A stretch of 64,000 nt of DNA from Artemia franciscana (lineage: Eukaryota; Arthropoda; Branchiopoda; Anostraca; Artemiidae), in the NCBI RefSeq assembly GCF_032884065.1, contig NC_088866.1, forward strand, positions 52,026,068 through 52,090,067, written 5' to 3'. Positions within the stretch are counted from its first letter, which is position 1, and each line of letters begins with the position of its first letter. The notes beneath the pieces were generated by a model that was not told the DNA's origin, ran no database searches, and saw only the letters and a list, made by a program, of their open reading frames with translations. The translations under genes were made by a program, and so were the position numbers. Below, piece by piece: positions 12,637-25,440 of the stretch.

Positions 12637-13080
12637 TGAAAAAACAAATATGACGAAAATAGAATACTTTATTAGCAAAATTGTGAAAACTAGAACTTGG
12701 AAATATGCTTTAAGAACACAAAACAACACTTTTGTTGCTCTTAGTAAGAGTAACGAGTCGTCATAGTGTGTCCATTGACGCAGTGTTTTGGGCAACAGCC
12801 CCTTATCCTGGAATAATATAATTGTCGGTCCTTGGCAAATCCCAAATCTTAATTTGAACATCCATGATGAGACACTATATTCTATTATTAGTCAAAGCAA
12901 ACTAACCCTTGTCCTCGAGAATCGCCTTAATAATGAAATAAAATGAACTAGGTCAAGAATCGCGTTAATAATACACTTTTTTTGTCTTTGAGACGGTCAG
13001 CCGACGCCAAAGCTCCCAATTTGATAATTCAAAAATTACATTCTGAATTTTGCTAATAAAGTATTCTGTTTTCATTATTT
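12637..13080. repeat. Short element with ~30-bp terminal inverted repeats
   Basis: The sequence at about 12655-12684 (AGAATACTTTATTAGCAAAA core) returns in reverse complement at 13046-13077. The ends enclose about 360 bases without coding capacity. This looks like a non-autonomous DNA transposon or foldback. Its left side touches the assembly gap, so the target site cannot be examined. Confidence 0.55.
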
Positions 13081-16000
13081 TATTGTCACCAAACTTCACT
13101 TCTCGAATGTGTTTTATATACTAGACGAGTACCGTAATAGTTAAAGGAGGGGACGAGGCCAGACAATAAACCACTTGCAAGTTATATATTTATAGGTTGT
13201 GGTAGATTTTTTTTTCTCTACTCAGAATCCAGTTATCAGTAACAATTCTCGGTTAATTTCCCCAGTAGAAATAGGCTGTGGCAATTCAGGAGTTGTTATT
13301 TATTGCAAGACCCGTCACCAAAGATGGGGAAAAGACAGAGGATAAACAAAAGACAGTAAAAGCAAAGTATAACAGTTTAAAACACAGCAAACACTTTGAT
13401 AAAAATTTAAGTTCGGTACCAAGATCGAACTACAATAATCGAAAAAAGACTAACACTTAAAAACAAAATACTTGCTTATGTGAAAATGTTTAAAAAAATG
13501 TTCTATCCGTTGTATTTCGTCTTATCTGGCCCCTATGATATCTTGATTTCTTTCTTTCTGTTAAAATGTGTTTTTCTCATTTCTCGCCCACGGAAATTTT
13601 TGGGAATTTGACGTGTGAGTAATGAAAATATTTTGGCCATATTCTCTCCATTGTATAGCAAGTTGCCGCAGCAGTTTAACATTAAAAAAAAGTGATAAGT
13701 TTTTAATTTTTCAGTGATTTTATGAAATTATGCTACGTAACATAATGCATTTTGGATTACTGCAGTCCAAATGTTAGCTGGCAAAAATTAGGAAGACCAG
13801 TGGTACACAAAATGGGCGGGGGGTAAAATTTCTATTTAATCTAGGCAGGGGAATTTCGTAGTAAGTGTAGTGTAAAAAAAACAACTCCATGATTTTTTTT
13901 TTCCGGGGGTGGCTGCAAAAAAAATATAGTGTTTCAAAAATGTATTCTATATACATTTTGCTACTTTCAAGTTGGACACTTTTTTGAGGGTGTCAAACCC
14001 GTTTACCCCTTGACCAGAGCCTTATATATAGGTACAATTTAGACTTATATGTCAACTAAATAGAATTTTGTTTTCTAGAAATGTTATTTGTATAGTTTCA
14101 GTGGATATTTGAAACTATGGTATTGAGAGGTGTAAATTTGTTTCCCATTTCGTTTCTTCAGCCTGTTGTATGAGTCTAAATTTTTTAATTATAGAAACAT
14201 CCCCCTCGTCGGAAAGGGTACCTTTTTATACTAGACCAATTTATGGGATAGACACGTAAGCTCTGATTTCTAAGGGACAATCAGCATTTCACAAACCTTT
14301 TCAATACCTGGTTTACCTACATAGTTTATCAACACCTCTTATCTGTAAAATTGCTGTAATTTCCACCATATGTGTGGTCTGTTCACGAATTTCGGGGATT
14401 ACTGTTGTAAAGTAATATTTCATACTCTTCTAGTAGTAAATTACGGACCTTTTTCTAGGAGTTCTTAAAAAGTACGCAAATGTAGGCTACAAGCAATGGA
14501 TCTCAATCAGTCCCTTGGATGCCACCAGTGGTAATGGCTCCTCTGAAAAACAAGAATGCTTTAAACCAAAAGACCCCCCCCCCTCCCAACAGCTCTTCAT
14601 CCTGTAGTTAAAAACGGTTTCGTATTTATTTTCTTTATTTGTCTAGTTTATCAATGATATTAATTTCAGATCTGACCAACTTAAATTTAATGGTACCTAG
14701 TTCTTACGTTCACTTTTTTTTACCCTGGATATGTGTATTATGGCTTATTGTAAATTTTTACTGTTTGAATTTAATCAAACACTTGACATTATATTACCTA
14801 AAATAGTATTTCGGCGTGTTGTAAAGTAAAATTTTAACCAATTAGGCCGTCTACATATTTCGTTCAAAATCTTTTTATATTTAGAAATACTTGTCCTTCA
14901 GTCATACCTTAATCATTTTCAGAAATTCCTTTTGAAAAGCATATTGAGATGTAAATCCTACTTTGCATATGTCCAGTGCGGTAGATGTCTGACATTTATC
15001 GATTTACAGATAATACAGAATTTACAGATTTACAGATAATCGATTTGCAAAATCTCAGATAATTAAGATTGTGATATAAGTCCTTTTCCAAGATATAATT
15101 ATGAAGGTTGATATGTCATAAAAAGAGATAGGGCTTGTAGAATGATTTTTAACAAGCCAGAGGGCGAGTTTGTGTAAGTTAATAGCAGTAAAGTATGTCT
15201 GAGAAGACGCCGTTAGTAAGACGTGAAATTTATTGACAGTTGTTTAGGTTTACAAGCTATTTCTAAGTGACGGCTTTTGATATAAAATGTAAACTCATGC
15301 GAGTAAATAAACGCATTAAAGAGGTGGAATAGGATCATACGCAGCTCTCTTGGCCCCAAGCGGCCTGGTGCTGCAGTTGTGGTAACAATAAAAGTGTTTT
15401 ATTAAAGAGATTGCTAAGCGTACGAGTGTTTTCTTGTTTACACCAGTTGAGGGGCTGACAACTAATCTCCCATTGCCAAAATAACTCACATACAGACCTG
15501 AGTTACATACAGGCCTGATTCTTAAGATGGGTATAAGAGAAATTGAGTAAAATTTTACGTGAAAGGTTTTTTGGTACCTTGGAAAGTAGGTTAGGAGATG
15601 GAATCTTTCAGAAATGAATTTTAACTCTAAATTATGTCCAGGAAGGATTTTCAAGCTCCTGTCTAGTTTTTCTCATTTCTAAGGCTTAGAAGATGGCATA
15701 GAAGACATGCTTCAACTCTTGGCAATACATTTTTTACTCTGGGAAATGTGTTTTTTCCTTAATTTTGGTTTTAATAAAGTTTTCTTCTACTCAATATTGG
15801 AAAGCATAATTCCAATCCTTTGAGTAGGATCTTAAGCCGTAACGGGATCTCCTTTTTAATTTAAGAGATACTTTTCCAATTCTTTAAAATCCTGCAAGTT
15901 AAGGATTTAGCAAAGATGTGATGTTCATTACTGTTTCAAGTTCATAAGAGGTTAGTGCATAAGAGGTTAGTTCATAAGAGGTTACTTCTCCCCTGTAGAG

Positions 16001-17840
16001 GGGAGAAGTGGACGTAAATATTTCAAACGACGTTCTAGGTACATAATTTAGCCTATGGATTTATTTCTGAAAATATTGTCTACTGAAGTCAACTAGTTTC
16101 CAAAATCTGGAATTTTCCTAGTGGGGCTGACAATGGAGGAAGTACGGTTTCCTGCCATACATTTTTCGGGGGAGGTTGTTGGGGGAAATGAATAATAGGA
16201 TACTGGTTCATTTTAATTTGTCATTGTCAAACACGATTCATAAAGTTAATAGCTTTTGCGTTGATTCTCAACTATCAGTATACTATTATGTTTCCAGCGT
16301 TTAATATTGCAAATACAACTTCTATATCTACTTAGCGTTAATTTCAAATTCTTTTTCTAGACAGGTTCCTCGGAGAGAAATCGAAGTTTTGTTCAAAAAA
16401 AAAAAAAAAACATCAGATTTTGGATTACCACCAAAAATCGGTACATTATATTCACATTCATCATTAATGAGTTGGAAATATGTCTGAAAGTTGCTATAAG
16501 GCGTTAAATATTAACTATACACCCAAAATTTGTCTCCGGTTTCCTTTGGAATGTCTAACTTAAAATATTATCGAAACTAATTTCAGTTTTAGTATACCGG
16601 AAAAACATATTCTTCATTGTATAAAACCTGAAGTCCTGTCCCTCAAAATAGCCAAAGTGTTTTTTTCTCCTTTGTCCCCACTATTAAATCACTTACGAGT
16701 GCCCTCAATAAAGTAATTATGTCGTGAAACCTTGTCCATATTCGAACCTTAGACCTGCCGCTGGATGTAAACTTGAGTAATTGGAGGGATATATAGGATT
16801 TCGATAAATACTTTGTAAATATAATTTTATGTTTTAATGGAAGGTGATTGGATGGTAATAAAAGTGATTTAATTGGCATGTGGCTCCCTTTTTGGATATT
16901 CGATCGATTTTTTTTCCTAAGCCATGCTGCTGACAGGGGTTACCAATGCACGGAAGGGGGACAGAATGTATTTTTTTCACAAACAAAACAAATTTTTTTT
17001 CCAAACATAAGGGAGAAATTGCCTCTCCTTTCTCCCGATTGGCGCCCCTTAACGCTCGTCCGTTTTAGTAACTATAAGATTTTAGATTACAGGGCAGTTT
17101 TATTCTAGGAGAGCAGAAAAAAGGGGTTTGTCTTCTGTTATTGATAAAAGCTGTTTAGAGAAATATTTACCTTACACATCTTAGAAACATTTCGTCATCA
17201 TAAGCTTCATTCAAAGGGTGCACAGTCTAATTTAGAAAACAAAATGGAAAAAATGGTCCTATAATGCTTTTCATCGATCCATTTTCTTACCAACAGTGGA
17301 TTGATTTAATAATTTTGAATTAAAATCAAATATTTGTGGGTATCAAGTCATGGCTAATTGTAGAAAAAGCCAAGACAGATAGGCCAATTTTGAGGGAAAT
17401 AATTCTCGCATTAATCCCCCTTATTAGGAATGTATAAAAAGGATATTTGCAACAATAAGCATTTCAGTTCCAAATATCTAGCGTCAGCTTTTCTTTGAAA
17501 TAAAGAACTAACCTTTCGAAGTAACCAAATCTCTATTAAGTTTTTCCTCTTAGAAATTCGAATTTGATCTGGCAGTCTCACAATTTATGATGATACGCAA
17601 ATGAATTTTTCTTTATACATGACAACACAGACACTCGACATCTATTTCGAATATTTTGCTGGATTATCGAATTTGATCTGTTAGTTTCCTAGCATACTTG
17701 ATGCGCTATTTTGTTATATATGACAACAAAGAATATGCGTAATTATTTATTTGCTGGAATATAGTTTATGAGCTAGGTTTTATGTAGATTGTTTGCTGAA
17801 TAAAGTTGGTACCGGTACTGAAACAAATCAAATGTGAGAA
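13081..17840. other. Gene-free stretch
   Basis: No exon-like ORF with splice context was found. Visible pieces are short: a 12-16 bp sequence with the core CATAAGAGGTTA repeated three times at about 15938-15985, followed by a small hairpin at 15985-16009 (CTTCTCCCC with GGGGAGAAG), an A run at about 16397-16412, and two diverged copies of a ~110-bp segment at 17560-17720. A 112-codon minus-strand ORF at 15316-15654 lacks recognisable similarity and is probably accidental. Confidence 0.5.
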
Positions 17841-17938
17841 TGATATTTTTTAAATATCTTTATTCAATAAAATATTTAATATTTAAATAAAAATAATTAA
17901 TATATTATTCAATAAATATTTTAAGTTTTGTTGATAAT

Positions 17939-18211
17939 GTGATTGAAAATAATATGGTACCTTTAACTGCTTTTGTAGATTTCCGTAAGGCTTTTGATAC
18001 TGTTGAATTAAATACTTTTCTAAATAGACTAAGTGGGCTTGGATTAGGTAGTACTTGCGTAAAGTGGTTTTCATCGTACTTGTATGGCCACACTGTCAAA
18101 GTTGCTTTATCAGATATATTAAGCAGAGAGTTCGGTGTTAAGTGTTCAGTGCATCAAGGTTCCGTGCTGGAATCTCTACTTTACCTTATTTATGTTGGGC
18201 AGCGATTTTAG
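17939..18211 (+). pseudogene. Non-LTR retrotransposon reverse transcriptase fragment
   Basis: The translation contains two RT palm blocks in the right order: AFVDFRKAFDTV (motif A type, with the catalytic Asp in F-x-D) and, about 50 residues later, QGSVLESLLYLIYV (the Q-G-S-x-L segment). Between them, KWFSSYL is the usual spacer of jockey/CR1-like non-LTR elements. The fragment ends at a stop before any Y-x-D-D box, and the P of the QGSVLGP consensus is replaced. Only about 90 of the several hundred residues of an RT domain remain, flanked by AT-rich DNA. It is a dead 5'- and 3'-truncated piece. Confidence 0.85.
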
Positions 18212-19034
18212 CTTTGAAAGAAATAAAAAGAGATTTTTTCATTTATTTATGAGATAGACAGACTTCGAGGGAAACCCTTAGGGATTTGCTCACCAGAAAA
18301 ATCCCCAGTTCAGACAAGGATCTCAAACAAAGCTCTTTCATCCCACGAGAATCGGGAAGAAACTATTAAATGAAGATTCTGAGAAAAGCGAGCCACAACA
18401 TAACCACCCTTCTAAAGGTGGTTTAGGAATATCTAATTAGCTGTAACATTTTAGGTCTATATCTGTTTGGTGCATCTACTTTTCCCTAGAAAACTTTTGA
18501 TGCAAACTATTAGAAATTAATCTCTGCTTTTGGAAATCCTGATAATTGCCCCTAGTAGGATGGGGGATTATATTTGAAATTATCGGAATTCAGTGTTATG
18601 GATTGGTTTCCATGCTGATGCTTGTTTCCTAGTTTGATATTTGAAAAGGAATTTTTCTTTGAACATTTCATTCCTATTTCCAGTAAGAATCTTGCAGGGC
18701 TGATAAATTAACCCTCCTACTAGGTTTCCCTGCATGGTGCCTGGAGTACTGTGGTTGCACTATCTTGTTCATATTTGCTATATTTGCTAAATAACTTATA
18801 TGTTCTGTTTTATGTTATCCAACTCCCCTCACTCCCCAGCAAATTATTTGGTGTTTGCATGTTCCCATCTAGGGAAATATAGAAGAAAAGCGGTTGAAAT
18901 GAATAACAAGAGCTAAGAGCTCATATGACACTTGTGACGAGGCCAGAAGAGCCAAGAGTCAAGAGCTCATATGCTATGAGCTCTAACAAAATTCTAAGAA
19001 TCAATAGATTGAATGAAAAGGAAAATCAGAGGCT
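18212..19034. other. No gene seen
   Basis: Between the RT fragment and the family A array I see no coding signal. A T-rich segment follows the RT stop. A short direct repeat around AAGAGCTCATATG occurs at about 18909-18972. Confidence 0.4.
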
Positions 19035-21115
19035 TAATACCGGTCGGGATTTAAAATAAGAGTTCGAGTCAAGATGTCCTTCTAAATATCAAAATTCATT
19101 AAGATCCGACCACCCACTCGTAAGTTATAAATACCTCCTTTCTTCTAATTTTTCCTCTCCATTGACCCCCCAGATGGTTGAATCAAGGAAAACGACTTTA
19201 TCAAGTCAATTTGTGCAGCTCCCTGACACGCCTACCAATTTTCATCATCCTAGCACGTCCAGAAGCACCAAACTTGCCAAAGCACTGAACCCCACCCCTA
19301 AATCCCCAAAGAGAGTGAATCCAGTACGGTTACGTCAATCATGTGTCTAAGAAATTTGCTTGTTTTACCTACCAAGCTTCATCCCAATTCCTCCACTCTA
19401 AGCGTTTTCCAAGATTTCAGATTTCTCCCTCCAACTCCCCCCAATGTCAACAGATCTGGTTGGGATTTGAAATAAGCGCTCTCAGACATGATTCCCTTCT
19501 AAATATCAAATTTCATTAAGATCCGGTCACTCGTTCTTAAGTTAAAAATACCTCAATTTTCCTAATTTTTCCAAATTAACACCCCCAAGCTAACCCAAAG
19601 AGAACGGATCCGTTCCAATTTTGTCAATCACGTATCTAGAGCTTAGGCTTATACTTCTCATCAAGTTTCTTCCCGATCTTTCCACTCTAAGCGTTTTCCA
19701 AGATTTCTGTTTCCCCCCCAACCCCAAAACCTGACATGTTGAATCTGATAATGTGATTTTCATTAAGATTCTATGAATTTTAGGGTGTGTTTTTCACCCT
19801 TTTTTTAGAATCGGGCAAATTTTCTCAGGCTCGTAACCTTTGATGGGTAATACTAAACTTAATGAAAGTTATATAATTATTTGGAATCAGCATAAAAATG
19901 GATTATTTCAGCTATTGGTTATTATTTCAGCTATTGCCTTAGTTGTTTTTTTTTTTTTTTTTAGCAACGATGGAAACGTTTTTAGCAACGATTCATTTTG
20001 CAATAAATCCCAAATTGGAGCATCTGTATTATAAATTCGAACTATTCAGCTCATTTAAAAACTTTCGAGTATCTGAGACATAAGATCCTTCTGTATATCA
20101 AGTCTCATTAAGATCCGATCACCTATTCGTAAGATAAAGATACCCCAATTTTCATGTTTTCCAAGAATTCCCGTTTCCCCCTCCAACTCCCCCCAATGTC
20201 ACAGGATCTAGTTGGAATTTAAAATAAGAACTTTAAAATACAAGATCCTTCTTAATATCAAATTTCATTAAGATCTGATTACCCGTTCGTAAGTTACAAA
20301 TACCTCATTTTTCAAGTTTTTCCGAATTATCCCCCCCCCAACTCCCCCAAATAGAGCGGATCCGTTCCGATTTTGTCAATCACGTATCTAGGACCTCTGC
20401 TTTTTCCCCCCACCAAGTTTCATCCCTGATTCCTCCACTCTAAGCGTTTTCCAAGATCTTAGGTTCCCCCCAAACTCCCCCCAATGTCACCAGATCCGGT
20501 CGGGATTTAAAATAAGAGCTTTGAGACACGATATCCTTTCAAACTTCAAATTTTATAAAGATCCGATCACTCCTTCGTAAATTAAAAATACCTCATTTTT
20601 CTAATTTTTCAGAATTAACCCTCCCCCTAACTACCCCAAACAGAGTAGATCTGTTCCGGCTATTTCAATCACGTATCTAGGACTTCTGCTTAATTTTTCC
20701 ACCAAGTTTCATCCCGATCCCTCTACTCTAAGCGTTTTCTAAGATTTTAGATTTCCTCCCTCCAACTCCCCAACGTCAACGGATCTCGTCCGGATTTAAA
20801 TTAAGATATCTGAACCATGATATCCTTCCAAACATTAATTTTCATTAAGATCCCATTACCTGTTTGTAAGTTGAAAATACTTCATTTTTTCTCTTTTTTC
20901 CGAATTAACCGACCCCCTACCCCCCCACAGATGGTCAAATCAGGAAAACGACTATTTCTAATTTAATATGGTTTGGTCTCTGATATGCCTGCCAAATTTC
21001 ATCGTCCTAGCTTGCCTGGAAGTACCTAAAGTAGCAAAACCAGACAGGCCGACAGACCGATAGAATTTGCGATCGCTATATGTCACTTGGTTAATACCAG
21101 GTCCCATAAAAATAG
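19035..21115 (-). repeat. Long reverse-strand array of family A monomers
   Basis: A landmark (CACTCTAAGCGTTTTCCAAG) recurs at about 19397, 19684, 20439 and 20729, giving a period of roughly 288 bases, with the other monomer parts in the same order. The array is the reverse complement of family A in the 4-kb units and at 43.0-43.6 kb. It ends near 21,000-21,110 with the stretch that on the other strand reads GGCGATCGCAAATTCTGTCG, which also borders family A inside the 4-kb units. A different sequence shared with 23.7 kb interrupts it at 19738-20064. Confidence 0.85.
19738..20064 (+). repeat. ~325-bp duplicate, copy 1 (other copy at 23.7 kb)
   Basis: About 327 bases match 23721-24041 closely, including the same internal oddities: a long T run and the words AGCAACGATGGAAA and AGCAACGAT in tandem. 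The left part resembles family B on its reverse strand; the right part is unique to the pair. Sharing the same junction implies one composite segment was duplicated. Confidence 0.8.
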
Positions 21116-21838
21116 GGACTTTCTGAGCTAAGAAAGTATTTAAAGACTAGGCCCACTCTCAGGCACGTCAGTGACTGAAAGCCATTATCCCCTAGAGTTT
21201 GAACACATCTTAGTTTGTACATTTTCCTTAAAAAATACTCTGTGCTTGTATTTTCATTGAACAAAGTTGAAAAATGACAAAATGCCTGTCAATATTTTTT
21301 AAAACACGCCCCCCTACATTTTCTTGAATTGACGCCCCTATGAACTCCCTGTGGAACTTTTTTTAATGTAATCTCTTTCCCATACAGTTAGGTTTTGCTC
21401 CATGACACAATATTTATTCTCGAGTTTTAGATTTTTATCCAATTTTTATTCTATATTGTTATCCTTTTATATTGCAATATCCTATAGAAAAGCGAAAACT
21501 TCAGTTCACCAGATGCATGAATGATGGATTTTTCTATCCCTTGTAAAAATTCAATATTGCAGGCCGTTATGTTCCATGTTTAGTAACCGCTGAAAGAACC
21601 TATTTCTTGGTTCATTTGATATATCTCAAGCGTAAATAAAGCAAAAGGTCATCCAAGGTACCATAGAAAATGAAAACAGGTCCAAAATATTTCCTCCTCA
21701 TAGGTAAAACCTGACTATCATTAGTTAGATTAAAAATTTAACAGAAATTAGGAAACTACAACAGCGGCTCCATTTGAAATTTAGGTTTTCTTATAATTAC
21801 GAAAGTTGTCTTACTAGATCATTGAAGCATTATGCGCA
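21116..21838. other. No gene seen
   Basis: AT-rich sequence without a credible exon. A phrase around TTGACGCCCCTATGAAC at 21340 resembles phrases next to other repeats in the window (45,480), so this is probably old repeat debris. Confidence 0.4.
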
Positions 21839-22006
21839 AAGGCGTATCCAGGATTTTGTTTTTAGGGTGGGGGGGCACAAGATTTTAAAGACGAATCAAA
21901 ATGTGTATGTATGTGTGTTTTTAAGTGTTTATGAGTTGGAGAAAATATTTTTTGGGAGGTTAGCGGTTTCAAACCTGCCTGGTAAATCCCCTTCCCTGGA
22001 TACGAC
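21839..22006. mobile_element. Short MITE-like element with GGCGTATCCAGG ends
   Basis: The left end GGCGTATCCAGG at 21841-21852 is mirrored by CCTGGATACG at about 21995-22004. The interior has G runs and no coding capacity. Related ends occur at 32326/32484 and near 33197-33208, so it is a dispersed family. The target-site duplication is not clear. Confidence 0.55.
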
Positions 22007-22299
22007 GTTGGTAAAAGGAATAGCGTAGGAAATGTTATCAAATATTCTCCTAGTATTTTTGACTGTATTATATAGTGCCTAAGCAAACATATATGCTAGC
22101 TTACACTTCTTCGCTACTGGGAGAAGAGGGGCGGGGGGGGGGCAAAATTTTGAGTCTTCTGGATTTTTCAAGCTACATTGCTCCATGAATTTGAAATTGG
22201 GTTCCCTAAAGTAGGAAAAATTTTAACCTGGAAGACACTTAATGTTAGTTTTCAGTTTATTCAACTACCGAGGACGTCAAAAAAAGAAAAAGAAAAAAA

Positions 22300-22585
22300 A
22301 CCTGGACTCATCTTAGGTCTATTCATTCATCTGAGATTTTCTTTTGGCTGTTTCAAAATTAAGAAGTTTCTAGGGTAATATCACATTTTTATCAATGCTT
22401 CCACGTTGCATCGAAAAAAAAAGAAGAAAAAAGTAGTTAGTTAAATTCAGAACGCTTCTTCTCCACAAAAATTCAAATATTAATAATATGCATATTCGCA
22501 AAGGCGTGCCTTCAAAGAAAAACTATATCTTCTTAATCTGATTTGTGCCACATGTTTTTAGCTTAGTTTCTGCTTTTCTCACCCA
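22300..22585 (+). repeat. Old ~280-bp duplicate, copy 1 (other copy at 37.6 kb)
   Basis: From ATCTTAGGTCTATTCAT onward, the order of short matching words (TTTTCTTTTGGCTGTTT, CTTCAAAGAAAAAC and others) follows 37606-37905. Identity is moderate with many indels, so the duplication is old. No coding function is seen. Confidence 0.5.
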
Positions 22586-22734
22586 AGTTCTTCTTTTCAA
22601 ATTTGAGCACCGCTTAATTTTCAAGTTTCAAATATGGTTTGTAAATTTTTACTTAACCAACTCAAAAAACACGTTATATTTTCAATTTTCTTGGTATTTT
22701 CAAGACGCATATTCTAAGAAAGGGATTTACTACA

Positions 22735-23715
22735 CCACGACAAATTGTCCCCGTGGAAAATCCCACCTGAAGAAAATTCACCCCCTTCACCCAAAAAATG
22801 TATGCATACTTCCCAATAGCAAATACTGCACGTAAACAATGGGCAAATTCCATAATTTACAAACCTTTCCCCAGGGGCTGTGGGGGTCATGAAATCTCCA
22901 AACATATATTTATTCAGCCTTGCAACTATGCTGAATAAAATGGCCATCACTAAATTTTGATCGCAGGATTTTGAGAAAACGGGCCGTGAAAGAGGCCTAG
23001 TTGCCCTTTTATTTTTTGGATCACTGAAAAAGAGAACTAGAACTTTTAATTTCCGCTTGAATGAACCCTCTCTCGATATTGTAAGACGACTGGGTCGATA
23101 TGATTACCCCTGGGAAAAACAAACAATCACAAACAAACACGTATCCGTGATCTTTCTTATGGCTAAAAATACAAAATTCCGCATTTTTGCAGGTTGGAGC
23201 TTGAGACCTCTACAGTAGGGTTGAAAAATTATGTTGAAAATTTACCCAGCCATGTAACCTTAACAGTTCCACGCGTAAAATTGAATCGACAAAGAGAAAG
23301 CAAGACGCAAGAAGAATCGTATAGGAATTCTGGCAAATCTCACTAGTGTAAAAATTTTCCTGAAAAATCAATGCTCTGAAAACTTCCCTCCCCACGACAA
23401 ATTGTCCCCGTGGAAAATCTCACCTGTTGAAAATTCGCCCCACTCACCTGAAAAATGTATGCATACTTCTCAATAGCAAATACTACAAGTAAACAATGGA
23501 CACATTTTGTAACTTAAAGACCTTTCCCGAAGGGCTGTGGGGGGGGGGGGTCATGATATCTCCAAAGGTATGGCCTCTCCCGGTATTGTAGGACCACTGA
23601 GTCAATACGCTCACCCTTGAAAAAAAAATGCATCTGTGATCTTTATTATGGTGAAAAATACAAAATTCCACATTTTTCCAGGTAGGAGCTTGAAACCTCT
23701 ACAGTAGGGTTCTCC
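22735..23715 (-). repeat. Family B fragments, minus orientation
   Basis: Two partial copies (about 22735-23210 and 23385-23715) start with the same phrase GACAAATTGTCCCCGTGGAA and run through the G-rich block near TCATGATATCTCCAAA. Between them, 23209-23345 is the reverse complement of about 24410-24520. Open frames across these copies are discussed in the findings; no gene is called. Confidence 0.7.
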
Positions 23716-23720
23716 GATGT

Positions 23721-24041
23721 GTTGAATCTGATGATGTGATTTTCATTAAGATTGTATGAATTTTAGGGTGTGTTTTTCACCCTTTTCTTTGAAAATCGGG
23801 CAAATTTTCTTGGGCTCGTAACCTTTGATGGGTAATACTAAACTTAATGAAAGTTATATATTTGGAATCAGCATAAAAATGGATTATTTCAGTTATTGGT
23901 TATTATTTCAGCTATTGCCTTAGTTTTGTTTTTTTTTTTAGCAACGATGGAAATGTTTTTAGCAACGATCCATTTTGCAATAAATCCCAAATTGGAGCAT
24001 CTGTATTATAAATTCGAACTATGCAGCTCATTTAAAAACTT
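23721..24041 (+). repeat. ~325-bp duplicate, copy 2
   Basis: Matches 19738-20064 over its whole length with few differences, mainly in T-run length and a deletion near 23855. It directly follows a family B fragment whose end is continuous with it. Confidence 0.8.
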
Positions 24042-24354
24042 CCTAGAAAGAGACTGCTTTCTAAGAATTTCGTGAATTAGCCAGTGCATGAAGCTTTTTG
24101 TGCTTTCTTTCCTGTTTCCTCGAGAGTAACATCATTATGAAAAATAATTATGGCTATACATTCAGCTCTCTCAGAAAATTCAATAATTTAGAAAACAATC
24201 CCGTAATGAAACTTTAACCAGAGGGGAGCTTTGAAGAAGAGACAAACAAAGTTGTAACTCACGCTTTTTAAGTATTCTTATTGCCTTAATTATTTTCTTA
24301 AGAAGACTAAGTTTAAAGTAATTATAATTAACAAAAATAAAACATTTGCGCAAC

Positions 24355-24900
24355 AGATCGACTTGAATTTTGCTATCAAACAGTTCGTGGTAACGAATAA
24401 GGAGCGACCAGGCTGGATATTCGCCAGAATTCCTATACGATATTCTTCTTGTGTCTTGCTTTCTTCAATTTTACGCATGGAGATGTTAACAGTACATGTC
24501 TGGGGTAAATTTTCAACAGTATTGGATTGTCTAGAGCAGTGGTTCTCAAACTTATTTAGACACTGTACCTTTTTTTTTTACCCACAAACCTCAGCTCTCA
24601 GCTATCCAACAAACCCGTTCTCAGCTATCGGTACTAAGTAAACTATAGCTAAAATACAAATAAAACTGCCAGTCCTAGAGTTAAAGGGCCGCTTCATTTT
24701 ATTTTGTTGATGGCTGGTTGTTTACCCTTTAAAAATTTTTGCGTACCCCTAAGGAGTACGCGTACCACAATGTGAAAACACTGGGCCAGAGAGTAAATCA
24801 GTCAGGAGGAGGGATTTTTCCAAAGAGGTTTAGCCAGATTTTCTGGCATTGTCTAAAAAAACGACCAGAAATAATTTTTTTTTTAACTGAAAGTAAGGAG
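24355..24900 (+). repeat. Family B 5' fragment interrupted by a MITE
   Basis: A diverged version of the family B start (CAGTTCGTGGTAACGAA followed by GGAGCGACC) is at about 24382-24408. The next ~120 bases are an inverted copy of 23209-23345. The hAT-type element at 24537-24783 is inserted downstream. Confidence 0.6.
24537..24783. mobile_element. hAT-type MITE with 8-bp target duplication
   Basis: The left terminus CAGTGGTTCTCAAAC is the classic hAT-family end. The right terminus, in reverse complement, begins CAGTGTTTTCACA and includes the familiar GTACGCGTACCACAA stretch. The element is 247 bases with no coding capacity. Flanking octamers GTCTAGAG (24529-24536) and GGCCAGAG (24784-24791) match at six of eight positions, consistent with the 8-bp duplication made by hAT transposases. 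Confidence 0.8.
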
Positions 24901-25004
24901 CCACATTAAAATTTAAAATAAACACAGAGTATTTCATAGACGAGGAGGGTTGCTCCTCCTCTACATTTTGGTCTTTACGCTAGAGTTTGAATTCTATCCC
25001 AATC

Positions 25005-25440
25005 AAACAGTTCGTGGTAACGAACTGCAGTAAGGAGCGACCCGGCTCAATAGTAACCGAAACTCTAAAAAATGTAATTTTGATACCAATAGTTACATCA
25101 AAAGTATCACATTTTAATGTTGATTGTAAATATACAAGTTTCATCAAGATCATTTATACCCATCAAAAGTTACAAGCCTGAGAAAATTGGCCTCATTTTA
25201 GAAAATAGGGAGAAACACCCCCTAAAAGTCATACAATTGTATGACTTTTCCTCCTCAACACCTTGCTCTTTACTCTAAAGTTTCTTACTGTTTTAAAAAG
25301 TAGAGTTAAGAGAAAGGGTCAAACTTTAGCGTAAAGAGCGAGGCGTTGAGGAGGAAAAGCCCCTTTCATATACGGAGTAATTTCTGTTCGTTTAAAGTTT
25401 TAATGTCACTCCTTACTTTCCGTTACAAAAACTTGTTTTT
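25005..25440 (+). repeat. Internally deleted family B copy with hairpin
   Basis: Starts with the perfect 18-bp palindrome AGTTCGT-GGTA-ACGAACT at 25009-25026, followed by the family B head. After about 200 bases it jumps to the terminal hairpin, whose arms are about 25241-25283 and 25319-25362. Most of the middle is missing. Confidence 0.75.

Noticed and set aside
15316-15654. 112-codon minus-strand ORF
   Set aside because: No recognisable motif, no splice context, and composition unlike the supported exons. It may be part of an unknown repeat, but I cannot show it.
19162-19350. 62-codon Pro/Thr-rich ORF
   Set aside because: Lies inside the reverse family A array and is explained by the repeat.
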